Positions 29,893 to 40,087 of a stretch of DNA of 64,000 bases are shown one piece after another. This DNA comes from Lepas anatifera (lineage: Eukaryota; Arthropoda; Thecostraca; Lepadidae). The stretch's first letter is position 1. Each line of letters begins with the position of its first letter. Where the stretch lies: NCBI GenBank assembly GCA_034440635.1, contig JAOTON010001030.1:632501-696500 (forward strand), read 5' to 3'. A model generated the notes under the pieces. It saw only the letters and a program-made list of their open reading frames with translations. It made no database searches and had not been told where the DNA came from. The position numbers were made by a program, and so were the translations under genes.

Positions 29893-32800
29893 TTAATCAA
29901 TGTATGTCGCAGTTCGCCAGCGCACACGGAGACGATTCGGCGGGTTGCGCTGCCGATGACTGGAACGCTGTCCAATTCCCGTCTCCGACTCCGTCGCCGG
30001 GTTCACTGATGCTGCAACAGCATCGTCGCCGTCACCGTCGTCGGCAGCGTCGCCGTCACCGTCGTCGGCAGCGTCGCCGGCAGAGGATGACGAGGCCCCG
30101 CCATGGCCGCGGCAGCATGGAGCACTGTCGAGTTCAGGAGAATTGGCAACAGATGTCGCTGGCGGCGGAGGGACTCCGCCCGTCAGCAGTGGTCGGTGCC
30201 GGCGTAGGAAACGCCTGTTCCGCCAGTAAATCCGTCCACTGGCAAGCTTGACCAAGTAGGACCGACGCGCACCGATGTCGACGATCACACCGATCCGGTC
30301 CCACCGCTTCGTAGTTGGGTCTTGAATGTCCACATATGCTTCCATATGCAGACCACTGAGTGGACGAGCCGATGCATCATGACGATCTCTGGCCTTCCGG
30401 CGCAGCTCATCCGCTTTCGCGTCGCAGACGTCAGCTGCGCGTTGCCACTGGTCTGAGAAGGCGCGGTGGTGTGTGGGGATTTTCGTCCGTAGAGGGTGCC
30501 CAAATAATACCTGGGCCGGTGAACGCCCGTCTGCCCGGGGCGTGTTTCGAAATTCAAGAAGTGCAGTGTCAAACAACTCGTCATCTAGGTGGCCACTGGT
30601 GGACGCGACGTGGATCAGCTTTTTCATCGCTTTGACAGCCGACTCTGCATGCCCGTTTGCTCTGGCGTAGTGAGGAGACGATATTTCGTGCCGCACACCC
30701 CACTTGGTGAGGAAGCGGTTGACTGTTGATGAAGTAAACTGCGGCCCGCCGTTTGTCCGCAGAACGCTGGGAACCCCTGTTTGGGAAAACATGTGACGTA
30801 GAACCTTGATGAGGTTAGAGGCGGAAGCTTGTCCGGAGCATTTGGCGACGTAAGGCCAGCCAGACAGGCGATCCACGTACACTAGGTATGTTTTTCCCGC
30901 CGCATGAAAGTAGTCTGCTGAGACGGATTCAAAAACCCTCTCTGGCTTCTGCTCATCCACCCACAGCGGCTCATTGCAGTGACTGGGCAGCAGACGCCGG
31001 CAGCGTTGGCACGAACTGACGACGTTGGGGATGTCGTTATCTATCCCAGGCCAATAGACCGTCTGTCGGGCACGACGTATCGTCCTGTCGATGCCCTGGT
31101 GCCCATCATGAAGGCACGTGAGCACCTCGCGTCGCTGACTGGCAGGTACAACGAGACGGTGACCATAAACAATCAAACCGTCGTCGACGGCAAGCATGTC
31201 TCGAACTCGCCAGTACGGCCGCAGAGCAGGGTCTAGTCCATGCTGGTGGGCTGGAAAGCCTTGGAGCACCACCTGGCGGAGAAGACTGTAGTCTGGGTCT
31301 CGGGAAGCTGCGGCTCGGATTTTTTCGAGATTGCTGTCAACAACCGGTGCGAGGAGTGCACCAGTCTCACTCTCACGAGATGCGTCCAGTCCTGCTAGTA
31401 CAGCGGCATGAAGGATGCCATCATCATCAGATGTCGCCGCTGATTGCTTCGCCTCCAGTAAAGGTGGCGTTGTAGTCGTTGCCATGTTCCGCGCAACGGA
31501 CATGGGAGCTGGCAAGACTTGGGCCTTCATACATCCTGACGTAATATCAGGAGAGGTTGTTCTTGCCGTTGTGACGCTATCAGTCTGCAGAGGAGTGACT
31601 GTGCCCATCTGAGCTGGGAAGTCGTCAGGCAGTATTCCCAGTGAAATGGAATCAAACCAGCTTAGCAGCGTTCCATGTAGATCTTTGATGACGTACACGG
31701 TAACCGACGCCACCCTGGTTCCCAACTCCAGAATTGCGGAAAACTTTCCGATACACTTCAGTGGATTGTTCCCAGCAGCATTAAAGCTCACAGTGTTTTC
31801 AACTGGCTGGAGATGGGCTGTCCTGATTCCGAGAGTAAGTGCCGTCTCCCAACCCATGCAGGTGCCCTCGGCACCCGAATCAGGGCTTATGTTAATGGTG
31901 TCATCGCCGGCTGGATGAGTTATCCGAATCGGAATGGTTGGAGAACGTCGGACGGATAACCCGCGAATGGAGACGTCAGCCAGATTGACTGAAACTTGTT
32001 TGACATCTCCACCGCCACGGTCTGTTGGCTGCCAAGCTGCGCGGTCACGCGACCGCCGCGGGCTATGACCTCTTGGCACCGTGCCCGACTGGAGCCAGCC
32101 CACTGCAGCGGTCTCGCAGGGGCGGTTGTGCCGTGCGTTTGAGGTGGGGCTATGCTCGCGGGCATCGTGCCCGTGTTCTCGGCATCTCCAACAGGTGATG
32201 TCGGCGCCACGTCGGTCAGAGAACCGTCGCGGTGATGGGCTCCTTTGGCGAGGGGTTGCAGATTTTGCACGGTCCCGGCGATGCGCTGACACGCGGGCGA
32301 GTGATGAGTCGCCTCTGATGTCCTGACATGTGGCCTGCGCATTTTCACTCGCACGGCATATTTCAATCGCTTTCATGAGAGTCAGGCTTGGCATTTCGAG
32401 CATTCGCCGGACGGCCGTGTCGTCTCTAGAACCACATACAATCCTGTCCCGGAGCTGGTCGTCTGCACACGTTGAACAGAAATCGCAAAATGCCATGACT
32501 TCCTTTAGGCTACACAGGAAGTCATCGAAAGGCTCATCCGGTTCTTGTTGACGGGAAAAGAACTCGCGCCTGTCGATGATGATGGTCCGCTGACTGCGCA
32601 GATGGCGCTCCATTGCAGCGACGACATCAGGTACGGGCGTGTCGTCATTGATGCCGAGCCCGTACTTGGCAATGCGTGTCCAGTCTTCATCGAGCAGAGC
32701 CAATAGCAGTGCCCTTTGCTCTCGCACGGGGCATGCATTTGCTCGCGTCAACAGCATGTAGCCGTCAAACTTCTCTCTCCAAACCGAGAACTCCCCCAAA

Positions 32801-33057
32801 GAGACACATGAGGAGAGGTGTGGAGGAGGTGCTGCGTTTGCAGGAATCCGAGGCACAACGGCAGACTGATCCGAAGTGGAGTTGGCTATAGCCTGAGGGG
32901 TTAGCGATGGATGTGCGGCTAATGCGGCTTCAAGCATTCTTCCCAGCCGCTCCTCGCGCTGTGCTGATAATTCAGCTTGCTGCACTAGTAACGCTGAAAG
33001 TTTATCGATGTCACTCATTTCGCCCTTTAGCGCCATGTGTAGGCATTCACGAATCAC
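29893..33057 (-). CDS. Gag-protease-integrase polyprotein without RT/RNase H
   Basis: This open frame of 1054 codons begins with a GTG. The first ATG is codon 8 and a second ATG is codon 14. Gag-like N-terminal part: about 1-285. Zinc knuckle: C289, C292, H297 and H302 in place of the usual last Cys. Protease: SPDSGAEGT with D393, ending in LLSWFDSISLGIL (464-475). Integrase: HDGHQG and CQRC zinc-binding block (650-686), core D715, then N769 in RTNGGPQF where Asp is expected, and E805 in NGHAES with the usual 35-residue spacing. A chromodomain/GPY-like tail region lies at about 905-955, then a low-complexity D/A/G-rich end. A typical pol has RT and RNase H between protease and integrase. Here about 100 residues of linker join them in frame, so the loss kept the frame open. 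The N769 codon is AAC, one transition from GAC. The integrase is predicted inactive. Confidence 0.9.
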   Translation of the reverse strand: MIRECLHMALKGEMSDIDKLSALLVQQAELSAQREERLGRMLEAALAAHPSLTPQAIANSTSDQSAVVPRIPANAAPPPHLSSCVSLGEFSVWREKFDGYMLLTRANACPVREQRALLLALLDEDWTRIAKYGLGINDDTPVPDVVAAMERHLRSQRTIIIDRREFFSRQQEPDEPFDDFLCSLKEVMAFCDFCSTCADDQLRDRIVCGSRDDTAVRRMLEMPSLTLMKAIEICRASENAQATCQDIRGDSSLARVSAHRRDRAKSATPRQRSPSPRRFSDRRGADITCWRCREHGHDAREHSPTSNARHNRPCETAAVGWLQSGTVPRGHSPRRSRDRAAWQPTDRGGGDVKQVSVNLADVSIRGLSVRRSPTIPIRITHPAGDDTINISPDSGAEGTCMGWETALTLGIRTAHLQPVENTVSFNAAGNNPLKCIGKFSAILELGTRVASVTVYVIKDLHGTLLSWFDSISLGILPDDFPAQMGTVTPLQTDSVTTARTTSPDITSGCMKAQVLPAPMSVARNMATTTTPPLLEAKQSAATSDDDGILHAAVLAGLDASRESETGALLAPVVDSNLEKIRAAASRDPDYSLLRQVVLQGFPAHQHGLDPALRPYWRVRDMLAVDDGLIVYGHRLVVPASQRREVLTCLHDGHQGIDRTIRRARQTVYWPGIDNDIPNVVSSCQRCRRLLPSHCNEPLWVDEQKPERVFESVSADYFHAAGKTYLVYVDRLSGWPYVAKCSGQASASNLIKVLRHMFSQTGVPSVLRTNGGPQFTSSTVNRFLTKWGVRHEISSPHYARANGHAESAVKAMKKLIHVASTSGHLDDELFDTALLEFRNTPRADGRSPAQVLFGHPLRTKIPTHHRAFSDQWQRAADVCDAKADELRRKARDRHDASARPLSGLHMEAYVDIQDPTTKRWDRIGVIVDIGARRSYLVKLASGRIYWRNRRFLRRHRPLLTGGVPPPPATSVANSPELDSAPCCRGHGGASSSSAGDAADDGDGDAADDGDGDDAVAASVNPATESETGIGQRSSHRQRNPPNRLRVRWRTATYID

Positions 33058-33062
33058 TAATC

Positions 33063-33072
33063 GACCGCGCCA
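33063..33072 (-). promoter_or_regulatory. Primer-binding site (tRNA primer)
   Basis: TGGCGCGGTC on the minus strand directly follows the 5' LTR end (...TTTACA). Position and TGGCGC start fit a Gypsy PBS. The primer tRNA was not identified. Confidence 0.6.
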
Positions 33073-33246
33073 TGTAAAGTTCCGATTTCCCCAACACTAG
33101 TGAGTAGCTTACAATGGCGTATTCCAGCACATGCCCGCTGGGCACGCTACCTCCAGCCAACTGACGCCGGCTGGTCCACACCGCCCGGTCACCGCAGGTC
33201 GGAGTCTAAGCTCCGCCCACAACTCAATGGCAGGCTGAACACCACA
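33073..33246 (-). repeat. 5' LTR, 174 bp
   Basis: Begins TGTGGTGTTC and ends GAACTTTACA on the minus strand (TG...CA). It matches both halves of the split 3' LTR. Very short for an LTR. Confidence 0.92.
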
Positions 33247-33250
33247 TCTG
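33247..33250. repeat. TSD of the LTR element (right)
   Basis: TCTG, matching 25526-25529. Confidence 0.85.
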
Positions 33251-33367
33251 TATAACTATGAACGTCCTTTTCGGAAAAAAACAACGAAGAACAGAAAAAT
33301 AAAATCAGGCTTATAGAAACCAATGGAAGAAAATTCATTAGCCTCAGTGCTGCTGTAAAATTCAACA

Positions 33368-33429
<62 letters not shown>

Positions 33430-33950
33430 AATATATTATATTTTGGAGTAAATGATATGTGGAGCTGGAAATTTTGATATTGAAATTCTTTGTTTTATAA
33501 ATATAAATATGATTTTAGTAAAAGCTTTTCATTTGTACCTTCTCCGTTCCGAGTACATGTCACTGACAAACTCATAATTGACATGGCTGAATAGGGAAGT
33601 TAATTGCGGTCATTTCACTTGGTTATGCTACCCACTTATCTCTAACGGTTTTCGAGTAGTTCATCTGAAAATGTATTTCAAGGCCTTAAAATTATTGGAA
33701 CATGTTTACTTCTTATCCTGGTTTCAAGTACTTAGAATAAATGGAAGTGATTGAAACCTGCGTCTGGGTCGCCGACACAAGTAAATTGAGGCCGATACAA
33801 TGCTTGGTTCGTCTTCCAGAAGCAACTTTATGCCGTGCCTTTTCTGTACAGACATAACACCCGGCGCCGGGGTCGCGGCATAGTTGGCTGAGTTTTACCG
33901 GCCAGCCGCCCAGTCAGTGACCTCCAGACGGGTCACAGGTGTAGGGCTAG
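33251..33950. other. AT-rich stretch, no gene
   Basis: Apart from the (TA)n tract at 33370-33427, no gene or repeat end is recognised. Confidence 0.4.
33370..33427. repeat. (TA)n microsatellite
   Basis: Nearly 60 bp of perfect AT alternation. Confidence 0.95.
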
Positions 33951-33954
33951 TGGG

Positions 33955-34045
33955 AGGGGGTGCAGCGTAGTGGGTTGGTCTGTCTAGGGACCCTGTCTGG
34001 TGATCACCGTTGCCCGGTTCGAATCCAGGGTTGGCCAAGCACAGT
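33955..34045 (+). mobile_element. tRNA-derived SINE-like head
   Basis: An A-box-like TAGTGGGTTGGTCTG near 33970 and a perfect B box GGTTCGAATCC near 34016 are spaced as in tRNA-derived SINEs. No full cloverleaf was confirmed and the following body is short. Confidence 0.5.
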
Positions 34046-34139
34046 TTATTAATTCTTTCAAGGAATAGAATGATGAAGCTGACCTACAAGCTTATGAAGA
34101 GATACATTGCGAATGAAATATCGTTTGCTTTCAACACAT

Positions 34140-34485
34140 TGTTATGCGACTCTTCTGCGCCGGTGGGGCGTTAGCCCTGGCCGCAGGCCGAGTTGGGCTT
34201 TTGTGTCATTCACTTTCCTCCGTAGCCGTTTAGGATTATTGTATAAAATCTATTGCCTTGCCTGTGGATGAGAGGGTTGAGCACTATTTATCATTTTATA
34301 CCCACCTGCTATTTTATGTACCTTTTTATCATAGATGACGACGTAGCCGTGGCTTGACAGGATATCCGTCGTTTTACTACTATCTTTTCCTTTTATATTT
34401 TTATGGGCGCAAAATGACCTCAGTAGTCAGAGCGCCCTAAAACAGAAAAATATACTAAAGATGATGATGATGGAATAAAGAGGTC
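34140..34485 (+). mobile_element. I-type LINE 3' UTR (5'-truncated)
   Basis: Ends with GGGCGCAAAATGACCTCAGT...GAGCGCCCTAAAAC and a (GATGAT)n tail, the conserved 3' signature. The upstream 300 bp is probably 3' UTR and has no frame. Confidence 0.65.
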
Positions 34486-34985
34486 ATTGTGGGCCTGCCC
34501 TCTCCCCCCACTGTCCGTGAAAATTCCCCAATTGCGGTCAAATTGGGGAAAACCTGAAAGTATCAAGCGGCCAGAATCCGACGCGTGTTTTATTCTAGAA
34601 GTGAGGCTTTCTTGTCAGCCGGAGGTGCTAAATTACTTGACCCCTCGACTTGACTTTTTCTGGTGGCAACATTCATGTAAAACCTGAACCCTTTCGCTTC
34701 TGGGTTTATTTTAGTTCTATATTTTGGTCACCAAGTTTATATTTTTACTGTGACCCGGACATACGACTTTTAGCTGTTGATAATGCATCATCAGGAAGCA
34801 GCCGTTCCAACCGCCAGACACTGAATTTGGCAGGACGCTCCCCTAGCATTGTACTATTTTCCACAGCCCAGTCCTATGGAAGACGAATAAAAGCAAGGAA
34901 AATAAGCCGCATCACCGAATTAGGAAGGACAATAACGAAACACCAACGTCGTTTCGTTTTCCCCCTTTAGCCTTACTACCTATCG
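34486..34985. other. No gene recognised
   Basis: Short frames only. The frame 34650-34970 has no known motif. Confidence 0.4.
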
Positions 34986-36097
34986 GGATAAGGTACTTTC
35001 AGAACCTTTCACAGTTAATAATGGAGTCAGGCAGGGTGGTTGCACCTCTCCTCTCCTCTTCAGTATCTACATTGATAGTTTGCTTGATAAAGTACAGTCA
35101 TCGAGATTAGGATGTCACATCAATGATTGTGCTGTTAACGTTCTTGCTTATGCTGACGACGTTGTCTTGTTATCTCCAGCAAGACACGGCCTACAGGAAC
35201 TAGTCACACTCTATGAAAACTTTGCAGTTTGGATGGATATAAAATGTAATGTAAAAAAGACGGTCTGCATGATGTTTCACGGCAAGAAGATGCGACATCT
35301 CTTTGGTCCAGGTAGCAGGACAACCAGCATTGTGTTAGACGGTACCCAGCTTAGTTGAGTCCAGGAATTTAAATACCTAGGCCACATTGTAACTCCGACT
35401 CTTTGCGATGCCTCAGACATATCTAGAGCAAAAAGAGCAGTTTACTTTAGCACAAATAGACTGAAAGCTAAGATTGGCTATGCAAATAAAAAGGACACTT
35501 GCTAAATTGTTCCAAACTTACTGCGGGCATCTGTTCGGTAGTGTGCTTTGAAACATTGAAAACTCTAAAATTACTCTCCGGAAATTTGTGGTGGTGACTA
35601 CTTGGTAAGCCGCTGCATCATAGCAACCATATTATCTGTGACGAATTTGATATTTTTACCTTCGCACTACAGGATGTAAAAAATAAGCTGCTGTTTAAGA
35701 AAGCTCTTTCCACAAGTAACAACTCCATTTTAGCTACTTTGAGGACTAGCAAAGTCTCTCTTGAAGGAATTTTAGCCCAAAATTGCTTGTGTATTAGAAG
35801 AAAATATGGCCTCTTGGAATTAGATTTGGATAGTAGCTCCTACTCAGACATTAGGCGTTGCTTGAGAGGTATGATATCGCACAAAGCTGCAGAAATCAAA
35901 GAAGGCATTGGCTGATTTAATGTCGATTAGGGCTGCCTCAAACAGTGTTTTAGGCAAGTATTATGTATTATATAATGTTTTATGTGTATTTGACTGATGA
36001 ATTCTGATATGCACGTGTACTGGTATTTGAGGTGTATGTGAATGCATGTGTGATATACACCATGAGTATGAAATAAACATTATTATTATTATTAGCT
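34986..36097 (+). pseudogene. CR1-like LINE RT fragment with (ATT)n tail
   Basis: The frame through 35000-35358 encodes NGVRQGGCTSPLLFSIYI (RT block B) and LAYADDVVLLSPARHG (catalytic YADD), then an FHGKKMRH thumb segment. A single TGA at 35356-35358 interrupts it, and EFKYLGH continues in the same frame. A later frame near 35640-35910 encodes more C-terminal sequence. The element ends in an ATT tract at 36080-36097. The YADD motif is intact, but the 5' truncation and stops make it dead. The clade (CR1/L2/Daphne-like) was assigned from motif style only. Confidence 0.7.
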
Positions 36098-36831
36098 ATA
36101 TAGTAGCTATACCTACCAGACTGGAGTAGCATGTGCGTTGTCACCGTTGAAATCGTTATCTCTCGGCACTGAGAGCGAACACGCTGGGCAGCTGGGAGGT
36201 GGTGGTGGATGAGAAGCGTAGCCCGAGACCTCCCAGAAATTATGCTTGCACCTCTTTGATGAAAAAAGTCGGGATTGGTTTCAGTTCGTCTTCACCGGGA
36301 CTCCCTTCCAGTGACACTGGATTTGACAGAGAAGTCCGAGCCACCCCAGGAAAATACCGGATGTTTGAAAGGACACCGGAAAACTGTATATAATTTGGTA
36401 ATGTCCCTGTTCTATCACTGGTTCGGAGAAAATCTGTAAACCTAGGAGTTCTTTGATTCTATCAAATTATTCTATGAAGCGCTGCTTCTGAAGAGCCATA
36501 AAGCGACGATCGTGTTAATAAACTGGATTCCAATAATCAAGGCAGCCTTTTACGCGCGTAAATATTTGGATCGAAGCATGTCTGATATTTATGAAAAATT
36601 AGTGCGCTTGCACCTGGTGACGGACGATCAGCGTGATAATCTTAGGCATGGCCAGGCTATAAGCAAGACTGTGTCTGCGGATAATTTAAAGTGTTTTTGG
36701 GCAATTAATGTTTTAATGCCTGAATTATGAGATCTTCGTTATAAGTCGTCCGTTTCATTAATTTTTCGTCATGTCTGTAACAGGTTTAATCAATTAATAG
36801 GCCGGTGCCTAGATATGCGTGTCCAAGTTGT
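36098..36831. other. No gene recognised
   Basis: Frames 36199-36393 and 36512-36730 have protein-like composition but no domain I recognise. Confidence 0.4.
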
Positions 36832-37635
36832 CACTGGGGCATTCCAGGACAAAACGACCAAAAATATTTCAATTTGACACCACCATGTCCAGAAAAAATC
36901 TGAAACTTTGTCTCCGGGGTAGTGTTGGGCCAGAAACACGCCTGTGAGAATCTTAGCCTCCTCCGACCAACGGTGACCGAGTTATAGCCCGAGGCATTTT
37001 CGGGAGGTCACGTTGTAGACTCATGTTTGATGTTTCATAACTCAACAACGCATCACCTGATTAACAAGTTTTGTATATCATTGAACTCGTCTTGAATTAT
37101 AGTTTATTTTGAAAAAAGAAAATGTTAAAATTTGAAAATTTTTGACTTTTAATTTGTTTGACCTTTTCCTTTTTGACCTAGCTTGACCTTTTCCCAGTTG
37201 AAATTGCCCTTTTAGACACCTCAAAAATGTTTCTTCATAAAATATCTTTGGATAGCAAAAATTAAAAAAAATGCGTTCTTGCTATAAGTTCCGAATATTT
37301 AGCACCTAAGGTAGGTATGTACACGGTTTTTGACCATTGCGGTAGTACAGCCTTATGTTTAACGCCGCAAATATAGCGATTGCTTTTGTAATCGGTCGCT
37401 GGAAATCATACTCCATTGTTTTTACGAAATTTTAATCGTACAAGTATCCGAATTTATGACAATTAACACGCGCCCACCCGAGGGGGTGGGCAACCGGCCT
37501 CCTCAGGTCTCTACAGGTAGTAAAAAAAATACCTTCGTGCAGCGCCACCGTACTCCATCTACCTCTAACACAACATTTTGCAACTTCTGGAAAAATAATT
37601 TAGGTCAACTGGGAGGTGGTAGGTACCGTAAATGC

Positions 37636-37837
37636 TGAAGGCCAGCAGGCAACTCAGTGGTGAGGGGGTGACCTGAGGTAGACGGTCGTCGTTATGCCTT
37701 GTGGGACTTTTAACTTTGTTTCCTTGATTAACACTTTATCGTGGGAGTTGCTCGTTTGGGTGGTGGGGTCAGGGTCTCCGTAAAAAGTCCCTTGATGACT
37801 CTAGTGAGACACCTACTCCTAAAACCGCCTCCTTGCC
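37636..37837 (+). mobile_element. tRNA-derived SINE family 2, 5'-truncated copy
   Basis: Matches the body of the SINE directly downstream (GGCAACTCAGTGGTGAGGG, GGGTCAGGGTCTCCGT) but lacks the tRNA-like head. More diverged than its neighbour. Confidence 0.7.
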
Positions 37838-38199
37838 GCCCCAGTAGCTCAGTTGGTAGAGCGTTGGGCTCCGGCCCGCGGCTCAGAAGCATGCAGTGGC
37901 AGTGCATGTCCAGGCTTGGGATCGGTTCCGCTGAGACGCTCCGGCGCTCAATAGCTTACCCGACGTACATACAGGTCGGCTGGCAACTGACTGGTGAGAG
38001 GGTGACCTGAGCGGGGCGGCCGTCCCTGTACTGTGTGGGACGTTAAACGTTGGCTTCTAAAATCAACCCTTCATTGTGGGAGTTGCTCGTTCGGATGGTG
38101 GGGTCGGGGTCTCCGTGACAAGTCCATTGATGACTTTAGTGAGACCCCGACTCTAACAATCGAACTGAGAACAACTTGTACAAAATGTATAAAAAAACT
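37838..38199 (+). mobile_element. tRNA-derived SINE family 2, full copy
   Basis: Starts with the tRNA-like CCCAGTAGCTCAGTTGGTAG head and continues through the same body as 6722-7066. It sits in head-to-tail tandem with the truncated copy before it. Confidence 0.82.
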
Positions 38200-40087
38200 G
38201 AACTGGCAAAAACTTGGGCAATATTTATAAACAGAAAAACTGCAGCCATTAAAAGTGATAAAAAGGGATTCCTTGTTTCGAGGGAGACGAGGGCAAATGA
38301 ACTTATTAATAATGAACCTTTCAGCCTTAAACGAAAATTTACAAAGATGTCGCGACCTTATCAATAATTGAAACAAGTATAACTTATCCTATGAGCACCA
38401 TTAACTCACACAATTAAATCGTTCCCGGAGATGGAAAATAGTATCGATGCAAGCTGATCCAGTGCAGCACAGCATATGTTTGAGAGGATTCATGCAATGT
38501 AAACAAACGTGTCTGAAAGGCTTTCATTTCCCAAAAAGTAATTTGAATCTGCTCATGTATTCGACAAAATGTCCTGAAATTGTAACGCATTCGACTTGGT
38601 CGCTTGAACAGGTTGCCTCATGATATTTTTACAAGGTGATCATTTCATAGCTGACACGGATCCGAGAATCCCAGATAAATAATGACACAGTGCACTGGGA
38701 GTGATTTAGCTAAATAGCCAGTTTTAATCATTACCGAATATGTTACATACAATCGTTTGGTCGTGTCGCCTTTGAGGTTGCTCAAGGTCACAGTATTTTT
38801 TACGGGAACTAAGTGGAAACCTAAATTTTGTGGCATAATAGGTGACAGAGAAGAGCCGTAGAAAGAAAAGTTCAGCACCATTGGAACACTCTTGTTGAGA
38901 CCCAAACGGATTATGTATCTTATAATATTGCCTAGTCAAATGTCAAAATTAACCTGCTTTGACCTAGAGCCAGGCTTAGGTCTGTATGGTAAAAAGAATA
39001 TTAATCAAACTGCAGTGGCAAGTCAGACACGACAATGTAAAAATACAACCTCCATCGCAATTCTCGACAATTCTCAATTCTCGCAAGTTATCAAAATTTA
39101 CCAATCGCCCCATGCATTTCTAATGGAAAGATCATGACCTTTGCCCTGCTCCCGGTTATCGATATAGAAATCCTGCTACGAAAAATTATCTTGCTAGGCG
39201 ATCTTACTATGTAATGCGATTCTAACCACGATAGGCTAAATTTGATATGATTTATGCACCTCCCAAAGTTTGAGGTTAGGTCTCTTGACCTGGGTTGGCG
39301 GTCTGACCTGGTATGACCCAGACCTAAAATTTTGCCAGAAGCTGCAAAAATTTCGAGTTAGAGGTACATGAAGTACGGTGGCACTGCGCGAAGGTGTTTT
39401 TTTACTACCTGTGGAAACCTGAGGAGGCCGGTTGCCCACCCCCTCGGGTGGGCGCGTGTTAATTGTCATAAATTCGGATACTTGTACGATTAAAATTTCG
39501 TAAAGACAATGGAGTATGATTTCCAGCGACCGATTACAAAAGCAATCGCTATATTTGCGGCGTTAAACATAAGGCTGTACTACTGCAATGGTCAAAAACC
39601 GTGTACATACCTACCTTAGGTGCTAAATATTCGGAACTTATAGCAAGAACGCATTTTTTTTATTTTTGCTATCGAAAGATATTTTATGAAGAAACATTTT
39701 TGAGGTGTCTAAAAGGGCAATTTCAACTGGGAAAAGGTCAAGCTAGGTCAAAAAGGAAAAGGTCAAGCAAATTAAAAGTCAAAAATTTTCAAATTTTAAC
39801 ATTATTTTTTTTCTTCAAAATAAACTATAATTCAAGACGAGTTCAATGATATACAAAACTTGTTAATCAGGTGATGCGTTGTTGAGTTATGAAGCATCAA
39901 ACATGAGTCTACAACGTGACCTCCCGAAAGTGTCTCGGGCTATAACTCGGTCACCGTTGGTCGGAGGGGGCTGAGATTCTCACAGGCGTGTTTCTGGCCC
40001 AAAACTACCCCGGAGACAAAGTTTCAGATTTGTTCTAGACATGGTGGTGTCAAACCTTGGTCGATCTGTCCTGGAATGCCCCCACTG

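Larger units (their letters stand above)
25530..33246 (-). mobile_element. Complete Ty3/Gypsy-like LTR retrotransposon lacking RT
   Basis: The element is bounded by a 174-bp 5' LTR (33073-33246) and a 3' LTR of the same length once its insertion is removed. It has a TCTG TSD on both sides, a PBS-like TGGCGCGGTC directly inside the 5' LTR and a G-rich polypurine tract directly inside the 3' LTR. The only long frame encodes gag, protease and integrase. About 2.5 kb of unrelated-looking sequence lies between that frame and the 3' LTR. It needs enzymes from other elements to move. Confidence 0.9.
36832..40087. mobile_element. Foldback-type DNA element with about 0.77-kb inverted arms
   Basis: 36832-37603 and 39310-40087 are reverse complements of very high similarity over their whole length. 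The outer ends read CACTGGGGCATTCCAGGACA and the complement of CAGTGGGGGCATTCCAGGAC. No TSD was found. Inside the arms lies a hairpin cap GCCCACCC-GGGTGGGC (about 37468 and 39440). Inward of it are TGACCT/AGGTCA-bearing sequences like those of the elements at 923 and 22589. The central part contains two SINE copies. There is no transposase. Confidence 0.8.

Noticed and set aside
36832..40087. Composite hAT insertion with 8-bp TSD
   Set aside because: The ends are inverted, but the 8-mers outside them (CAAGTTGT and TGAGGGCA) do not match, so I kept the neutral term foldback element.
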